Source of the DNA: Stramonita haemastoma
Taxonomy: Eukaryota > Mollusca > Gastropoda > Neogastropoda > Muricidae
Assembly (NCBI GenBank): GCA_030674155.1
Contig: CM060326.1
Location: 14,032,164-14,096,163, forward strand
DNA length: 64,000 nt
Direction of reading: 5' to 3'
Shown here in pieces: positions 53,937 through 64,000 of the stretch. A program made the translations under genes and the position numbers. How positions within the stretch are numbered: position 1 is the first letter of the stretch; the number at the start of each line of letters is the position of its first letter. A model generated the notes under the pieces. It made no database searches. It saw nothing but the letters and a program-made list of their open reading frames with translations, and was not told where the DNA came from.

Positions 53937-54071
53937 GCAATTTATTATTTTATTTATTTTATTTTGTACCACTTTATGTCACAGCAGATTTCTCCGCGTG
54001 AAATTCGGGCTGCTCTCCCCAGGGAGAGCGCGTCGCCACAAGTGCAGCACCTACCCATTATTTTTTTTTCC

Positions 54072-54110
54072 CTCAGGGATGGTGTCTAAACACGACACCT
54101 GTGCGCATGC
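54072..54110 (-). mobile_element. SINE-like 3' end with alternative tail, copy A
   Basis: Minus strand CACAGGTGTCGTGTTTAGAC, ACCATCCCTGAGG then poly-A. The same end is at 60466-60498, where it is joined to a SINE family 1 core. Confidence 0.6.
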
Positions 54111-54802
54111 TGGTTGCTGATACAGACATATCAAATTATTTTGGGGGTGAGGGGGGGGGAGGGTGATGCTATATCCTGAACATCGACGTCTGATCGTAAA
54201 ATCCATCACTGAGATAGACGCCTTATTAATTAATTGGCACACATATTTTCTTTTTCATCTTGGAAAGGAGTGGGATATAAAGTCACTCTTCATTTCCGTC
54301 AGTTTTGTTCCCCTTTTAAACAAAGGCCAAGGCAGCAGCAGACAGCTTAGCACACTGCTTCACACTTAGCTACCAGTTAGTAGGGACTTGAACAGTTTTC
54401 ATTTCCCCATCCTATCTTCTCTGCGAACTGTAGGAATAATACACTTCTCATCCAGTCATGGGCACCTTGTTGTTTGTTTGTCCGTCGTGTTCGACGACCT
54501 CTTAAACAGCAGATAAGGCAGCTGCTGTTTCGAAAGCTGGGTAGAAATTTGACTATTGTGGAAGATGCCTTGCCCACAGTACATACCCACTCTCTCGGCC
54601 AAGAGGGCATAAGGACAGTCAGCGTTGGAGATGTTTTCTAAAGGCCAGCTAGCCCCTTGGGCTGCAGCACATAAGGATTGTGCAAGTCAAGCCTCCTAGT
54701 CAGAGTTATAATCATGGGTATCAGCAACAGATAAAGGGCAAAAAAAGACCAAGAGAACAGAAACATGATATCTTTGTAGCAAGAGAAGGGTCACTGAGGT
54801 CA

Positions 54803-55185
<383 letters not shown>

Positions 55186-55886
55186 CACATACAAAAACAA
55201 AGCGTTGAATAAAGTGACAAAACAAGGCACAAGCAACATGACACATCAGTTTTTTTTTCCATCATCCTCCATGGTCACAGATACATGTTTCTCTGAGTCA
55301 TACATAATACACAGAATGCCATATAAAAAAAAAGCATTGATGGTGCTTTTGTAAACTGGAGTACAGCAGCATACAAACAACAACTAAAAAATTATATTCA
55401 TTGTATGGCAGCTTACGACTGTTTATAGAAGGGTAGGTAAAAACATCCCCCAACATTTATCTCCCCCCCCCCCTTGAAACGAAACAACCCATAAATTTAA
55501 TTTAAAAAAAGGAAGAAAACAAAAATAAAACGAAGTAAGCATTAACAAAGAGACTGTATAACGATTCACATTCTGTCACCTCATTGTGATTTTTTTGAAA
55601 GGTGTTATAAGGTTAATTCACGTTAAAGAAGAATATCACTTGCATGGACCAAAATAAAAAAAACAAACTCAAACAAACCAAAAAAATCTATACTCTTTGC
55701 ACATAACAAGCATTACATAACAAAAATTCATTGTAGTGAATGACAACGCTCAGCTGTATAAGCCTTTAATCAAGAGTATCAACAAAAATAATGACAATTG
55801 TAGCATGCAAGAATGTACACAAGCTTAATCATGGGTGCAACTTGATCTATATATATACTCAGCTTACACTTCCCCCTATTTATGCG

Positions 55887-55970
55887 CGCGCACACACACA
55901 CACACACACACATACACGCGCGCGCACGCACGCACGCACACACGCACACACACACACATGCGCGCGCGCG
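55887..55970. repeat. (AC)n / (CG)n microsatellite
   Basis: CA tract with ACGCGCGCGC blocks. Confidence 0.95.
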
Positions 55971-56159
55971 TCAGCATATTTAGAAACGAACTTGCCACAC
56001 TGCAAAACCTTGCATACATAATGTTTTCATAGATATAGCAATTGTGGGGTATGTCTTACATTAATCTGGGCGGAAAAAATACAAGAGAGACGATCTTCTG
56101 ACTTCATGTTTGTCATAGTCCCACCTACCACGCTCTTCTATTCGTGTTTACATAGCCCA

Positions 56160-56456
56160 GGGGATGGGATATATAGCTCAGAATACGCACTTTCCCCAAG
56201 CTAAGGCTAAGCAGCATTGAGCGGGTTACCTCCTGGATGGGGGACCATTAATTTTGCGCGCCTAGGCTTCAGCACAGTCCCTCCAGCTGTAAATGGGTAC
56301 CTGCCCTCTACAGGGGCAGTCAGGAAAGGTGAAGCAGCCAGGGAGAAAGGAGATGGGCGCCGCCCTCAATATGCTGGCCCTTAGAAAAGCTGAGGTCTCT
56401 GACAACTCACTCCTCAACGATCGCACAGGTGATGGGAACACCTCTATCTTTACCTT
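56160..56456 (+). mobile_element. SINE family 2, copy 4
   Basis: Head GGGATATATAGCTCAGAATA; the 5S-like segment at 56201-56247 (GGCTAAGCAGCATTGAGCGG, then GGATGGGGGACC) is the copy closest to 5S rRNA. The body ends in GGGAACACCTCTATC. Confidence 0.85.
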
Positions 56457-56459
56457 AAA

Positions 56460-57617
56460 TAGCCCCACTGAACACGACAATCCTACCACCACGATTGTCA
56501 CCATAATCAGTTTGAAAAAAAAAAAAACTGGCATGAACACTCGATTCAAGTTCAACCTCGGCTCAAGACGCATCATTCAATGCCTCAAAAACTCAGCTCT
56601 ATCCGCCTGAACCAGGATACACACAGAGTAAAATGACATAGCATCTCAACTCTTCTGCGCCTCCAAAGCCAGTGAAACCAGACAGGGTGTGTGCTGAGGG
56701 CGCCAGCTCTTCTGCATGGTTTACCATCTCAGATCATAAAACAAGCGAAAAACAAAAGTTACTGAAATACATAAGAAAAGCTATGCTAGGCATAATACTG
56801 CAGAAGGGACTATCCAGCGCCCATCCCAGGCTGACAAAGAACACGCAACGCATCTTGAGTGAAAACAAAGCTACCCTGACAGGCAGGAAAATGAACAGAG
56901 TAAGGCAAAAAAAAAAAAAAGTAAGAAAGTTTGAGACGACAGAAAGAGATAAAGAAAACAACAAAAAACTGAAAAAGAGAGTGATGAGGGGACAAACAAA
57001 GAGAAAATCCCAGCACAGCATTTTGCAGAAGGCAGGAGTACTTTTTCTGCTGAAAGAAGAGCCTGTGGCTATTCCTACAGAGGTAGAGAGAGAGAGGCTT
57101 CAGGAAAATTGTCGTCACAGAACTTTTCGTTTTGTCAAGGGCATTGTCGGAACAAAAAAACAACGGCATACATCAATTTTCAAGCTACAGGAACAGAAAT
57201 GTAACATACCAGTATCTGTAAACCAGCTTAGCTGATGTAACAGAGCATATAATACCCACAAAACAAAGTCTGGCAAAGAAAGGCGTTTTGCACAAAAAAA
57301 ACACCCCGAGGCTTTAAAAGAATCTGGTCGTCTTTCATCAACAGGTAGCCAGTACAAAGTAGGAAAGAGTTGAAACATGTGCTGCTTACTTAGGGACACA
57401 AGATCACTTGCTAATATTATTAATTACTCTGAATAGCTTGAAGGTCCCGGCAGTAGTATATGAGCCACTGGCAGGAAAGCAAAGGCAGTCATGACATATC
57501 ATCGAACCTTGAAAGCACACACAGATAAAGAGTCTAGGTAGTACTTTGAGACAAAAAGGTGGCCAATACAGCTGACCTGTCTGAGTCCTAGATTTATTCA
57601 ATTATTGTTTTTTTAAA
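56460..57617. other. Intergenic sequence containing repeat family 4 copy B
   Basis: Minus-strand 57075-56870 resembles repeat family 4 (TGTGCTGGGATTTTCTCTTT, TTTTTGCCTTACTC). The 187-codon plus-strand open frame at 56672-57235 is lysine-rich and antisense to this repeat, so it is not called. Confidence 0.4.
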
Positions 57618-57830
57618 ATTTTATTTTGAAGACAATTGAATAAGCCCTCATGTGCTTTTTTACATCCAGTCCCAGTGTGTATGCAGTTATGTAAATTTTG
57701 TCATCTCTTCTCATAGACACAGATTGTCCTACTCTTTCAGAAAAAGAGGAACAGGTTTTAACGTGTGCGCAAGGTGTTTTGCGTGTGTTTTGCACACAGG
57801 ACCTCGGTTTACAGTCTCACGTGAAGGATG
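57618..57830 (-). mobile_element. SINE family 1, 5'-truncated copy
   Basis: GAAGACAATTGAATAAGCCC, CATCCAGTCCCAGTGTGTAT and CACAGGACCTCGGTTTACAG; diverged. Confidence 0.8.
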
Positions 57831-57863
57831 ACAACACATGTCCAGATGTGAGAGACGTTGTTG

Positions 57864-57978
57864 AAAGGAAAAGTTTTGAATAAGAAAACTTTTCCAAGTT
57901 GGTGAGTTAGGGTCGAAACTAAAGGAAAAGTTTTGAATCAAGAAATCTTTGCCAAGTTGGTGAGTTAGGGTCGAAACT
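57864..57978. repeat. 57-bp two-copy tandem duplication with hairpin
   Basis: Units start at 57864 and 57921. Unit 1 has perfect 11-bp inverted arms (GGAAAAGTTTT and AAAACTTTTCC) with a 7-base spacer; unit 2 has lost the symmetry. Confidence 0.9.
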
Positions 57979-58788
57979 AGATTGTCGCTCTGATTCAAGT
58001 TTATTACTGCCGAATGAGATGGGACACCTTGCTTTTGTAAGAGGACTAAAACCATTTCTTTGGTTTCAAACCTTCAGCCGGAGCTAGTTTCAAAGTGTCT
58101 AAGAGCAGACCTCAGCAACACACTCTTCTACATAATCTTCCCCACATCATGCAGATGTTCAGGATTTGGACATACCCCCGAAACAAAGCTTGGATTTGGA
58201 CACGGAAAAATAATGGTACAGGTGGACCAAAGCACGAGTTGGTACAGATAAAACAGGTTATCAATCTGACGACCTTCTGCCCCACCTCCTGCTCATCCTC
58301 CTCTCCGTCTCTCACTCTCACACAACACACAACACCCCACACTTGCAATTCTACCCCGCCCCCCCCCAAAAAAAAAAAACACCTCCCCAAAATAAACACC
58401 CCACCCCACCCCTACATCATTTGCTTGTACATTGTCTTCATAGCTGCTGCATTGCTTTGCTTTGCTCCCATTGTAGTTAAAAAGCTATACATTGGCAAAA
58501 GATCATAAAAATCAACTTGGTTTTTTGTTGTTGTTAATGTAAACAGGCAATAAAAGTTGTCTAAACCAAGCGGAAGGATCATTCAAGAATAAAAAAAAAG
58601 TTCTTAGTAGTTTGCTACATATTGGGCAAGAGTCACAATGTCACCTGTAAACGTTGTAAGTATTGATAACAACCAGACAAAATAATAATATTCTGTGTAG
58701 AAATAAACCTTTTCACACAATAAAGCAACAGGAGAAAAAAAAACCTGGATTATAGGCATGTTAATAATGAAAGGCATGTTTATAAAGT

Positions 58789-58817
58789 ACACACACACAC
58801 ACACACGCACACACGCA

Positions 58818-58900
<83 letters not shown>
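58789..58900. repeat. (AC)n / (GCAC)n microsatellite
   Basis: AC tract with five CACG units inside. Confidence 0.95.
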
Positions 58901-58903
<3 letters not shown>

Positions 58904-59348
58904 ACCTGCCAGATTATTTCAAATTTCTTAATGTTTCTTTACTCTACGTGGCCAAAAGAACTATGGTGCCTATGGTGGGTCTCGTCTCTGTTTCTTGTTT
59001 GCCAAATCTATTCGTTTCCTTCGAGAGACACTTTCCCCTGACAGAATTTGCCAGGACAACTCTTTTGATGCCGTGTTTTTTGTTGTTGTTTGTTTATTTT
59101 TAATGCAGTACATGTGTGACGCACACAGGACCTTATTTGTTTTTGGTCTCACCCAAAAGACTAGCACCCAGACCACCACTCAAGGTCTAATGGATGGAGG
59201 GAAAAGTTCTTCTCAGTGGTGACGACACAGTCCTCGTATGTTCCAACCTCCTGAAGTTGGGGGTTGGAGTGACGTCACCGGAGATTAAGGTAGGTCTACA
59301 GAACAGCTGTTTTTCAGGGCACGGAAATGAAAAAAAAAAGACTGACCA

Positions 59349-59407
59349 CGACCCCGGCAAAAACTAAGAGGTCATGTATGTCGTCAGCTTCTTCATAGGA
59401 ACAGGGC

Positions 59408-59455
<48 letters not shown>

Positions 59456-59567
59456 TGTGTGTGTGTGTGTGTGTGCGCGCGACCCCGGCAAAACTATAGA
59501 GTCATGTTTGTCAGCATCTTCAGTGAACAGGGCGGTGTGTGTGTGTTGTGTGTGTGTGGTGTGTGTG

Positions 59568-59602
<35 letters not shown>

Positions 59603-59655
59603 CACGTGTGCATGTGTGGTGTGTGGGCGTGTGTGCATGTGTGTGTGTGTGTGGT

Positions 59656-59709
<54 letters not shown>

Positions 59710-59722
59710 GTGTGTGTGTGTT
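59349..59722. repeat. (GT)n arrays with duplicated flanking unit
   Basis: A unit of CGACCCCGGCAAAA...GAACAGGGCGG plus (GT)n occurs at 59349 and 59480 (period about 131), followed by further GT tracts to 59722. Confidence 0.9.
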
Positions 59723-60039
59723 ATTTCTCCAGTTAAAAAAGAAAGTGGACATTGCTTACGACTGACATCAGACCTCACTCGTTTTCAGGAGGATTGAACA
59801 TACTCCCCTCAGGATTTATGGCTCACTCAAGGGCCAAAACTCATCAATCAAGTCTTTTTGCAGAATCATGGCAGCAACTCCCTCCACCCCCCCCCCCCCC
59901 CCCTCCTTCCTACATTTTTTTCAGAGTGGTGTCGCCATAATTATTTAGAAAAAAAAATCCTTACTCATTGTTTTCGTGGTGGCAGTATACTACTGCTACT
60001 TCTACTTCCATGTAAAGTCTGTTTACATCTAAGGGAGGA

Positions 60040-60200
<161 letters not shown>

Positions 60201-60405
60201 AGACGGGGACAGAGAAAGAAATTACAATCCAACTTTATGGTCATGAAAAAGGACCATGGCTTATCTACGTTTACTTTTGTCTATATGCAACACTTTTGTT
60301 GCCCAATGCCCAATTTTTTGTTCCATCTACTATCCCTTCTTCTTTTTTTTTTTTTTTAACAGACTCATGCATTTTTGTTGTTGTTTATCTGATTTGTTTG
60401 TCACT

Positions 60406-60498
60406 AGGCCATTGTGTGCCGGTAGGAGCGGATGACAAGATTATTACCAAAAAAACCCAGCATACACACAGGTGTCGTGTTTAGACACCATCCCTGAG
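60406..60498 (+). mobile_element. SINE family 1 core joined to alternative 3' tail
   Basis: GGCCATTGTGTGCCGGTAGG core, then instead of the usual end it reads CACACAGGTGTCGTGTTTAG, ACACCATCCCTGAG and poly-A. Confidence 0.65.
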
Positions 60499-60789
60499 AA
60501 AAAAAATCAGAGAGTTGGAGTCCCCAGGGCGGTTCGGAGCTGTGTATGGCAACGTTCTGACGGTTCCTGCGACGGTACTGGAACCATTCGTATCGGCAAC
60601 TGCCTTTCCAATGGACCATTCAAGTGGCGTGAAGAGGGGGTGTCTGCTGCATGGTTAATAGCTTGCCATCCATACTTACTTACCCAGGCTTTGGCTCTAA
60701 AGACTAAAGCGCAACTCCATAGCCTTCCGAGACCGATGGTTGCCTACTACCGTTTTGCCATCCCCTACTCAAACGTTTCACACACTCGC

Positions 60790-60965
60790 ACTAATATGAC
60801 TGCCTTTCTGGAAAAAAAAGGCAGGAGAATGGACCAAGAAGGCAAAAATTACACAAAAAGGAGGTGACAAGAAGGACAGAAACAGGGTAGAAACAAAGAA
60901 AGGGACAGAAAAGAGGGAATTCCTAGCATAGAATTTCCAGAGGGTGGGGATGCTATTTATATTGA
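60790..60965 (-). repeat. Interspersed repeat family 4, copy C
   Basis: Minus strand TATGCTAGGAATTCCCTCTT, TTCTTGGTCCATTCTCCTGC; collinear with 4393-4545. Confidence 0.55.
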
Positions 60966-62450
60966 CAGGCCCCAGCCATTCGTAGAGGGGCGGGGGTAGG
61001 GGTGGGGGGTTGGGGGGGGGGGGGTTGGGAAGCAATTTTGATTGATTTGAAGAGTCAGCAGAGATATATAAATAGTACAATTCTCACCATATGAGGCCAA
61101 AACGGAAAGGAAAGAAACAAACCAACAAACCAAAAAAAAGGGGTGATTGTTTAGACATAGCTAAAGGGATGATGGTAGACTCAAATAAATAATAAACTCA
61201 AGGGTACAAATTTGCCTGCATCATTAACACCCCTCCATAAAAAAAACACAAAGAACATGCCATAACCTCACATAAAGTTTGTAAAGTAAAGACAAGAAAC
61301 AAACTAACACATACAGCACTGCACATCATTGAAACACTTAGCCCTTTCCGCCCTATTTCAATAAAAACAAAACAACAACCAAAAGATTACTTGCACTATT
61401 TCCTTAAAACAATAAAAGTGTTTGTGAAAAACAACGAGCTACAAAACTAGATCAAAGACAAACAATCGCTATCCTAATACATTGCAAAAAGACTGTCATC
61501 CAGTTTTCAATAAAGAATTGTAATTGATTCTGTGTGTGTGTGTTGCTGTGTTTTTGCCTATGTGTGTGTCAGTGATGTTGTACGTGAATGTATGTTAATC
61601 ACTTGTAGTGCGCATAAACCATGTGACCAAAGTTCCTTAAGCCTTTTAAGTATATAATTTAAAACAAAAAATCTGCCACAGAAATAACAACCCCCCCCCC
61701 CAGAAAAAGTCCAATCAGGAAAACATTTACCTTATACTCCCCCCCCCCCCCCCCCCCCCGCACAGCACTTATAACACCACTTGAAAATTACACGTTAACA
61801 ACCTCCCCATCACACACATTATAATAATACAACTTTCGGTTTTGTAAAAAACAACATTCAGTATGTACCCACATGAAAAAAAACACCTCCACCACAGGCA
61901 AATTGCCCATACGGCCTCATTGCAAAAGGGGGGGGGTATCAAAATATTAACAACTGTAAACTGATCAACAAATATATCAGCCCGAATGTACTCTTTTCTT
62001 ATTGTATACATACACAAAACATAACCGCAAACAAATTGTAAAAAATGACCAACTTCAAACAACGAAGAAAGTGTTAATACGAATACAGCTAAAACTTCAT
62101 TGATAAAAAAAAATCCACCGATGGTTATCCCACTCCTTACCCCCCCCCCCCCCCAAACAAACAAACAAAAAAAAGACAACTCCAGGAAATATGAATACTT
62201 TTTAATTAGATGAATCTTTGCCGAAAGTACCAAACAATACGTTGGATTAATGTGAACACAAATTAAAGCAAGTAGGTGACAGTTCCTAATGTCCTCTGAG
62301 GATGCCTTGTCACTGACCAGGAAAAAGGGACAGCAGGTAGGTACGCATGTAATACAATTCATTTTACTGCTGTTGGATAATTCTTCTCATTTGCCAGAGG
62401 TATGGGTTGATCCAAGCCGAAAATGACTGGGTAAATACTATCAGCTGAAA
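60966..62450. other. Intergenic sequence without gene
   Basis: G-rich tract at 60989-61028, poly-C runs at 61740-61759 and 62140-62154; otherwise A/T-rich unique sequence. The 197-codon minus-strand open frame at 61769-62362 uses a homopolymer-rich region and matches nothing I recognise. Confidence 0.4.
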
Positions 62451-62453
62451 GAA

Positions 62454-62610
<157 letters not shown>

Positions 62611-62879
62611 GACAGAATGATATTTAGACATACTTCAGATCCAACTGCAAATTTCTCAAGCTTAAAAAGGGCCCGAGTCAAACACCCCCCCCCCCACTCC
62701 CCCCCCTCCCCAGCCAATCAACAGCTCATGTTGTAGAAGAATAAACAGCCATAAAGAAGTCACACAGGCCATAGACTCTCCTCCCCCCCCCCGTCCCACA
62801 GCAAACCAGATTTACGATGCTGTGCTCGACCACATTTACATTTTCTGTGCTATCTTAACATTGATAGGCATCGTTCTTG

Positions 62880-62979
62880 NNNNNNNNNNNNNNNNNNNNN
62901 NNNNNNNNNNNNNNNNNNNNNNNNNNNNNNNNNNNNNNNNNNNNNNNNNNNNNNNNNNNNNNNNNNNNNNNNNNNNNNN
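62880..62979. other. Assembly gap of 100 N
   Basis: Exactly 100 N, the conventional placeholder for a gap of unknown size. A tandem repeat starts at its right edge. Confidence 0.98.
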
Positions 62980-63137
62980 GGTGTGCATAGGCATGTTAAC
63001 TGACCACCAGTGACGTCAGGTGTGCACGTCATGTTAAGGGACCACCAATGATGGCAGGTGTGCACCGTCATGCTAACTGACCACCAATGACGTCAGGTGT
63101 GCAACGTCATGTTAAGGGACCACCACCAATGATGTCA
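62980..63137. repeat. 38-42-bp tandem repeat at the gap edge, with dimeric order
   Basis: Four units starting GGTGTGCA. Units 1 and 3 share TAACTGACCACCA and TGACGTCA, units 2 and 4 share TAAGGGACCACCA and ATGATG, so the array is built from roughly 78-bp dimers. Confidence 0.92.
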
Positions 63138-63197
63138 GTTGTGAATGCTGTCTCTGTTAAAGGGCTGACCAATCTTGCTGACCACTCCTCTCCTGGC

Positions 63198-63198
63198 A

Positions 63199-63236
<38 letters not shown>

Positions 63237-63362
63237 CACAACCAACCACACACACACACACACACACACGACACACACACTACCACACACACTACCACAC
63301 ACACACACAACACAACACAACACAACACAAACAACAAACACAACAACACACACACACACACT
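63198..63362. repeat. (AC)n / (ACAAC)n microsatellite
   Basis: Degenerate AC tract with CACAA and CTACCA interruptions. Confidence 0.95.
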
Positions 63363-63915
63363 CAGGGGCAGGGAAGCATCAGACTCATACTGTTGTATAG
63401 CTGGTAAAGATGCAAGACACTCCTCTACACTTCCTGACACTGGTTGATAGAAAAAAAGGCCCTTCGCCAGCATCATCCTACAGTACCCACAGTTACAAGC
63501 TGGGATGTCTATGACCAACAAAAAAATGCATCTAAAAAAAACCAAGCAATGGAATCAAATAAAAGCAAGGAAAAAAGAAAATTGAACAGAAAAAAAATCA
63601 ATCCAGCACATGTCACCAGCTGAAAATTTGAAGGAGAGTCATTCATTTGTTTTCAGCGATTAATTATTATTATTTTTTTTTACAAATTAATTTATAAAAG
63701 AGGGTGGAGAGGAGTGGAGGAATGAAGGGAAGAAGAGAGAGAGAGAAAAAAAAGGAGCAGTACAGGGCACGTCCCTTCGCGCGTATACAGCGACAAAGAC
63801 CGACAGGGGTTTTGGGCAGTGATCTTTCGGAGGAAAAAGAAAGGGGGGGGGAGAGACAATGACAATGACAGATGACAAATGGTTGACAATGGTTGTCATT
63901 GTCATTGTCAGAGGG

Positions 63916-63919
<4 letters not shown>

Positions 63920-64000
<81 letters not shown>
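63920..64000. repeat. (AG)n microsatellite running off the window
   Basis: AG tract with one GGAGAAGAG break, continuing to the last base. Confidence 0.97.

Noticed and set aside
56672..57235. 187-codon lysine-rich open frame
   Set aside because: Overlaps an interspersed repeat in antisense, has an A-run encoding KKKK, and no recognisable domain or splice context.
60472..60867. 131-codon open frame starting CLDTIPE
   Set aside because: Starts inside a SINE-like tail and ends in repeat family 4 on the other strand.
61769..62362. 197-codon minus-strand open frame
   Set aside because: Composition follows A/T-rich and poly-C/poly-G DNA; no domain, no neighbouring exon.
63380..63545. Minus-strand open frame with CNCGYCRMM
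   Set aside because: Short, no domain, close to (AC)n; could be UTR of an unseen gene but nothing supports coding.

Overview
The window is eukaryotic nuclear DNA from a large, repeat-rich animal genome, most likely a gastropod mollusc or another lophotrochozoan. Reasons: one intron-rich gene with GT-AG introns and a metazoan protein architecture, several tRNA-derived SINE families, jockey/RTE-style retrotransposon debris, very long dinucleotide microsatellites and long poly-G/poly-C runs. The mollusc assignment is an inference; no species-specific gene is present. A run of exactly 100 N marks an assembly gap near the right end.

Only one gene can be supported. It is a LONRF-family E3 ubiquitin ligase (LON-domain and RING-finger protein) on the minus strand, with nine coding exons between 24423 and 10306. 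All splice phases are consistent and the predicted product is about 795 residues in the order TPR, RING 1, TPR repeats, proline/serine-rich linker, RING 2, LON substrate-binding domain. One base appears to be missing just after the start codon. The distal exons (5 to 9) are separated by introns largely made of minisatellites. Two of these introns carry duplicated exon edges: the 5' edge of exon 6 with its acceptor, and the 3' edge of exon 7 with its donor.

Left flank (1-10.3 kb): SINEs, a decayed reverse-transcriptase fragment near 1.5 kb, (AC)n and (AG)n tracts, and a probable long 3' UTR or downstream region of LONRF with two AATAAA signals near 6.3 kb. Centre (10.3-24.4 kb): the gene. Right flank (24.4-64 kb): no supportable gene, but about 40 kb of SINE copies, microsatellites, small tandem duplications, a 63-bp near-perfect palindrome and one coding-like but broken stretch near 43.1-43.7 kb.

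The repeats are the unusual part. SINE family 1 is tRNA-derived, with about eighteen copies or fragments. SINE family 2 combines a tRNA-like head with a segment resembling the internal control region of 5S rRNA (four copies). Microsatellites repeatedly abut retroposon 3' ends. I found no CRISPR array, operon, prophage or other prokaryotic system.
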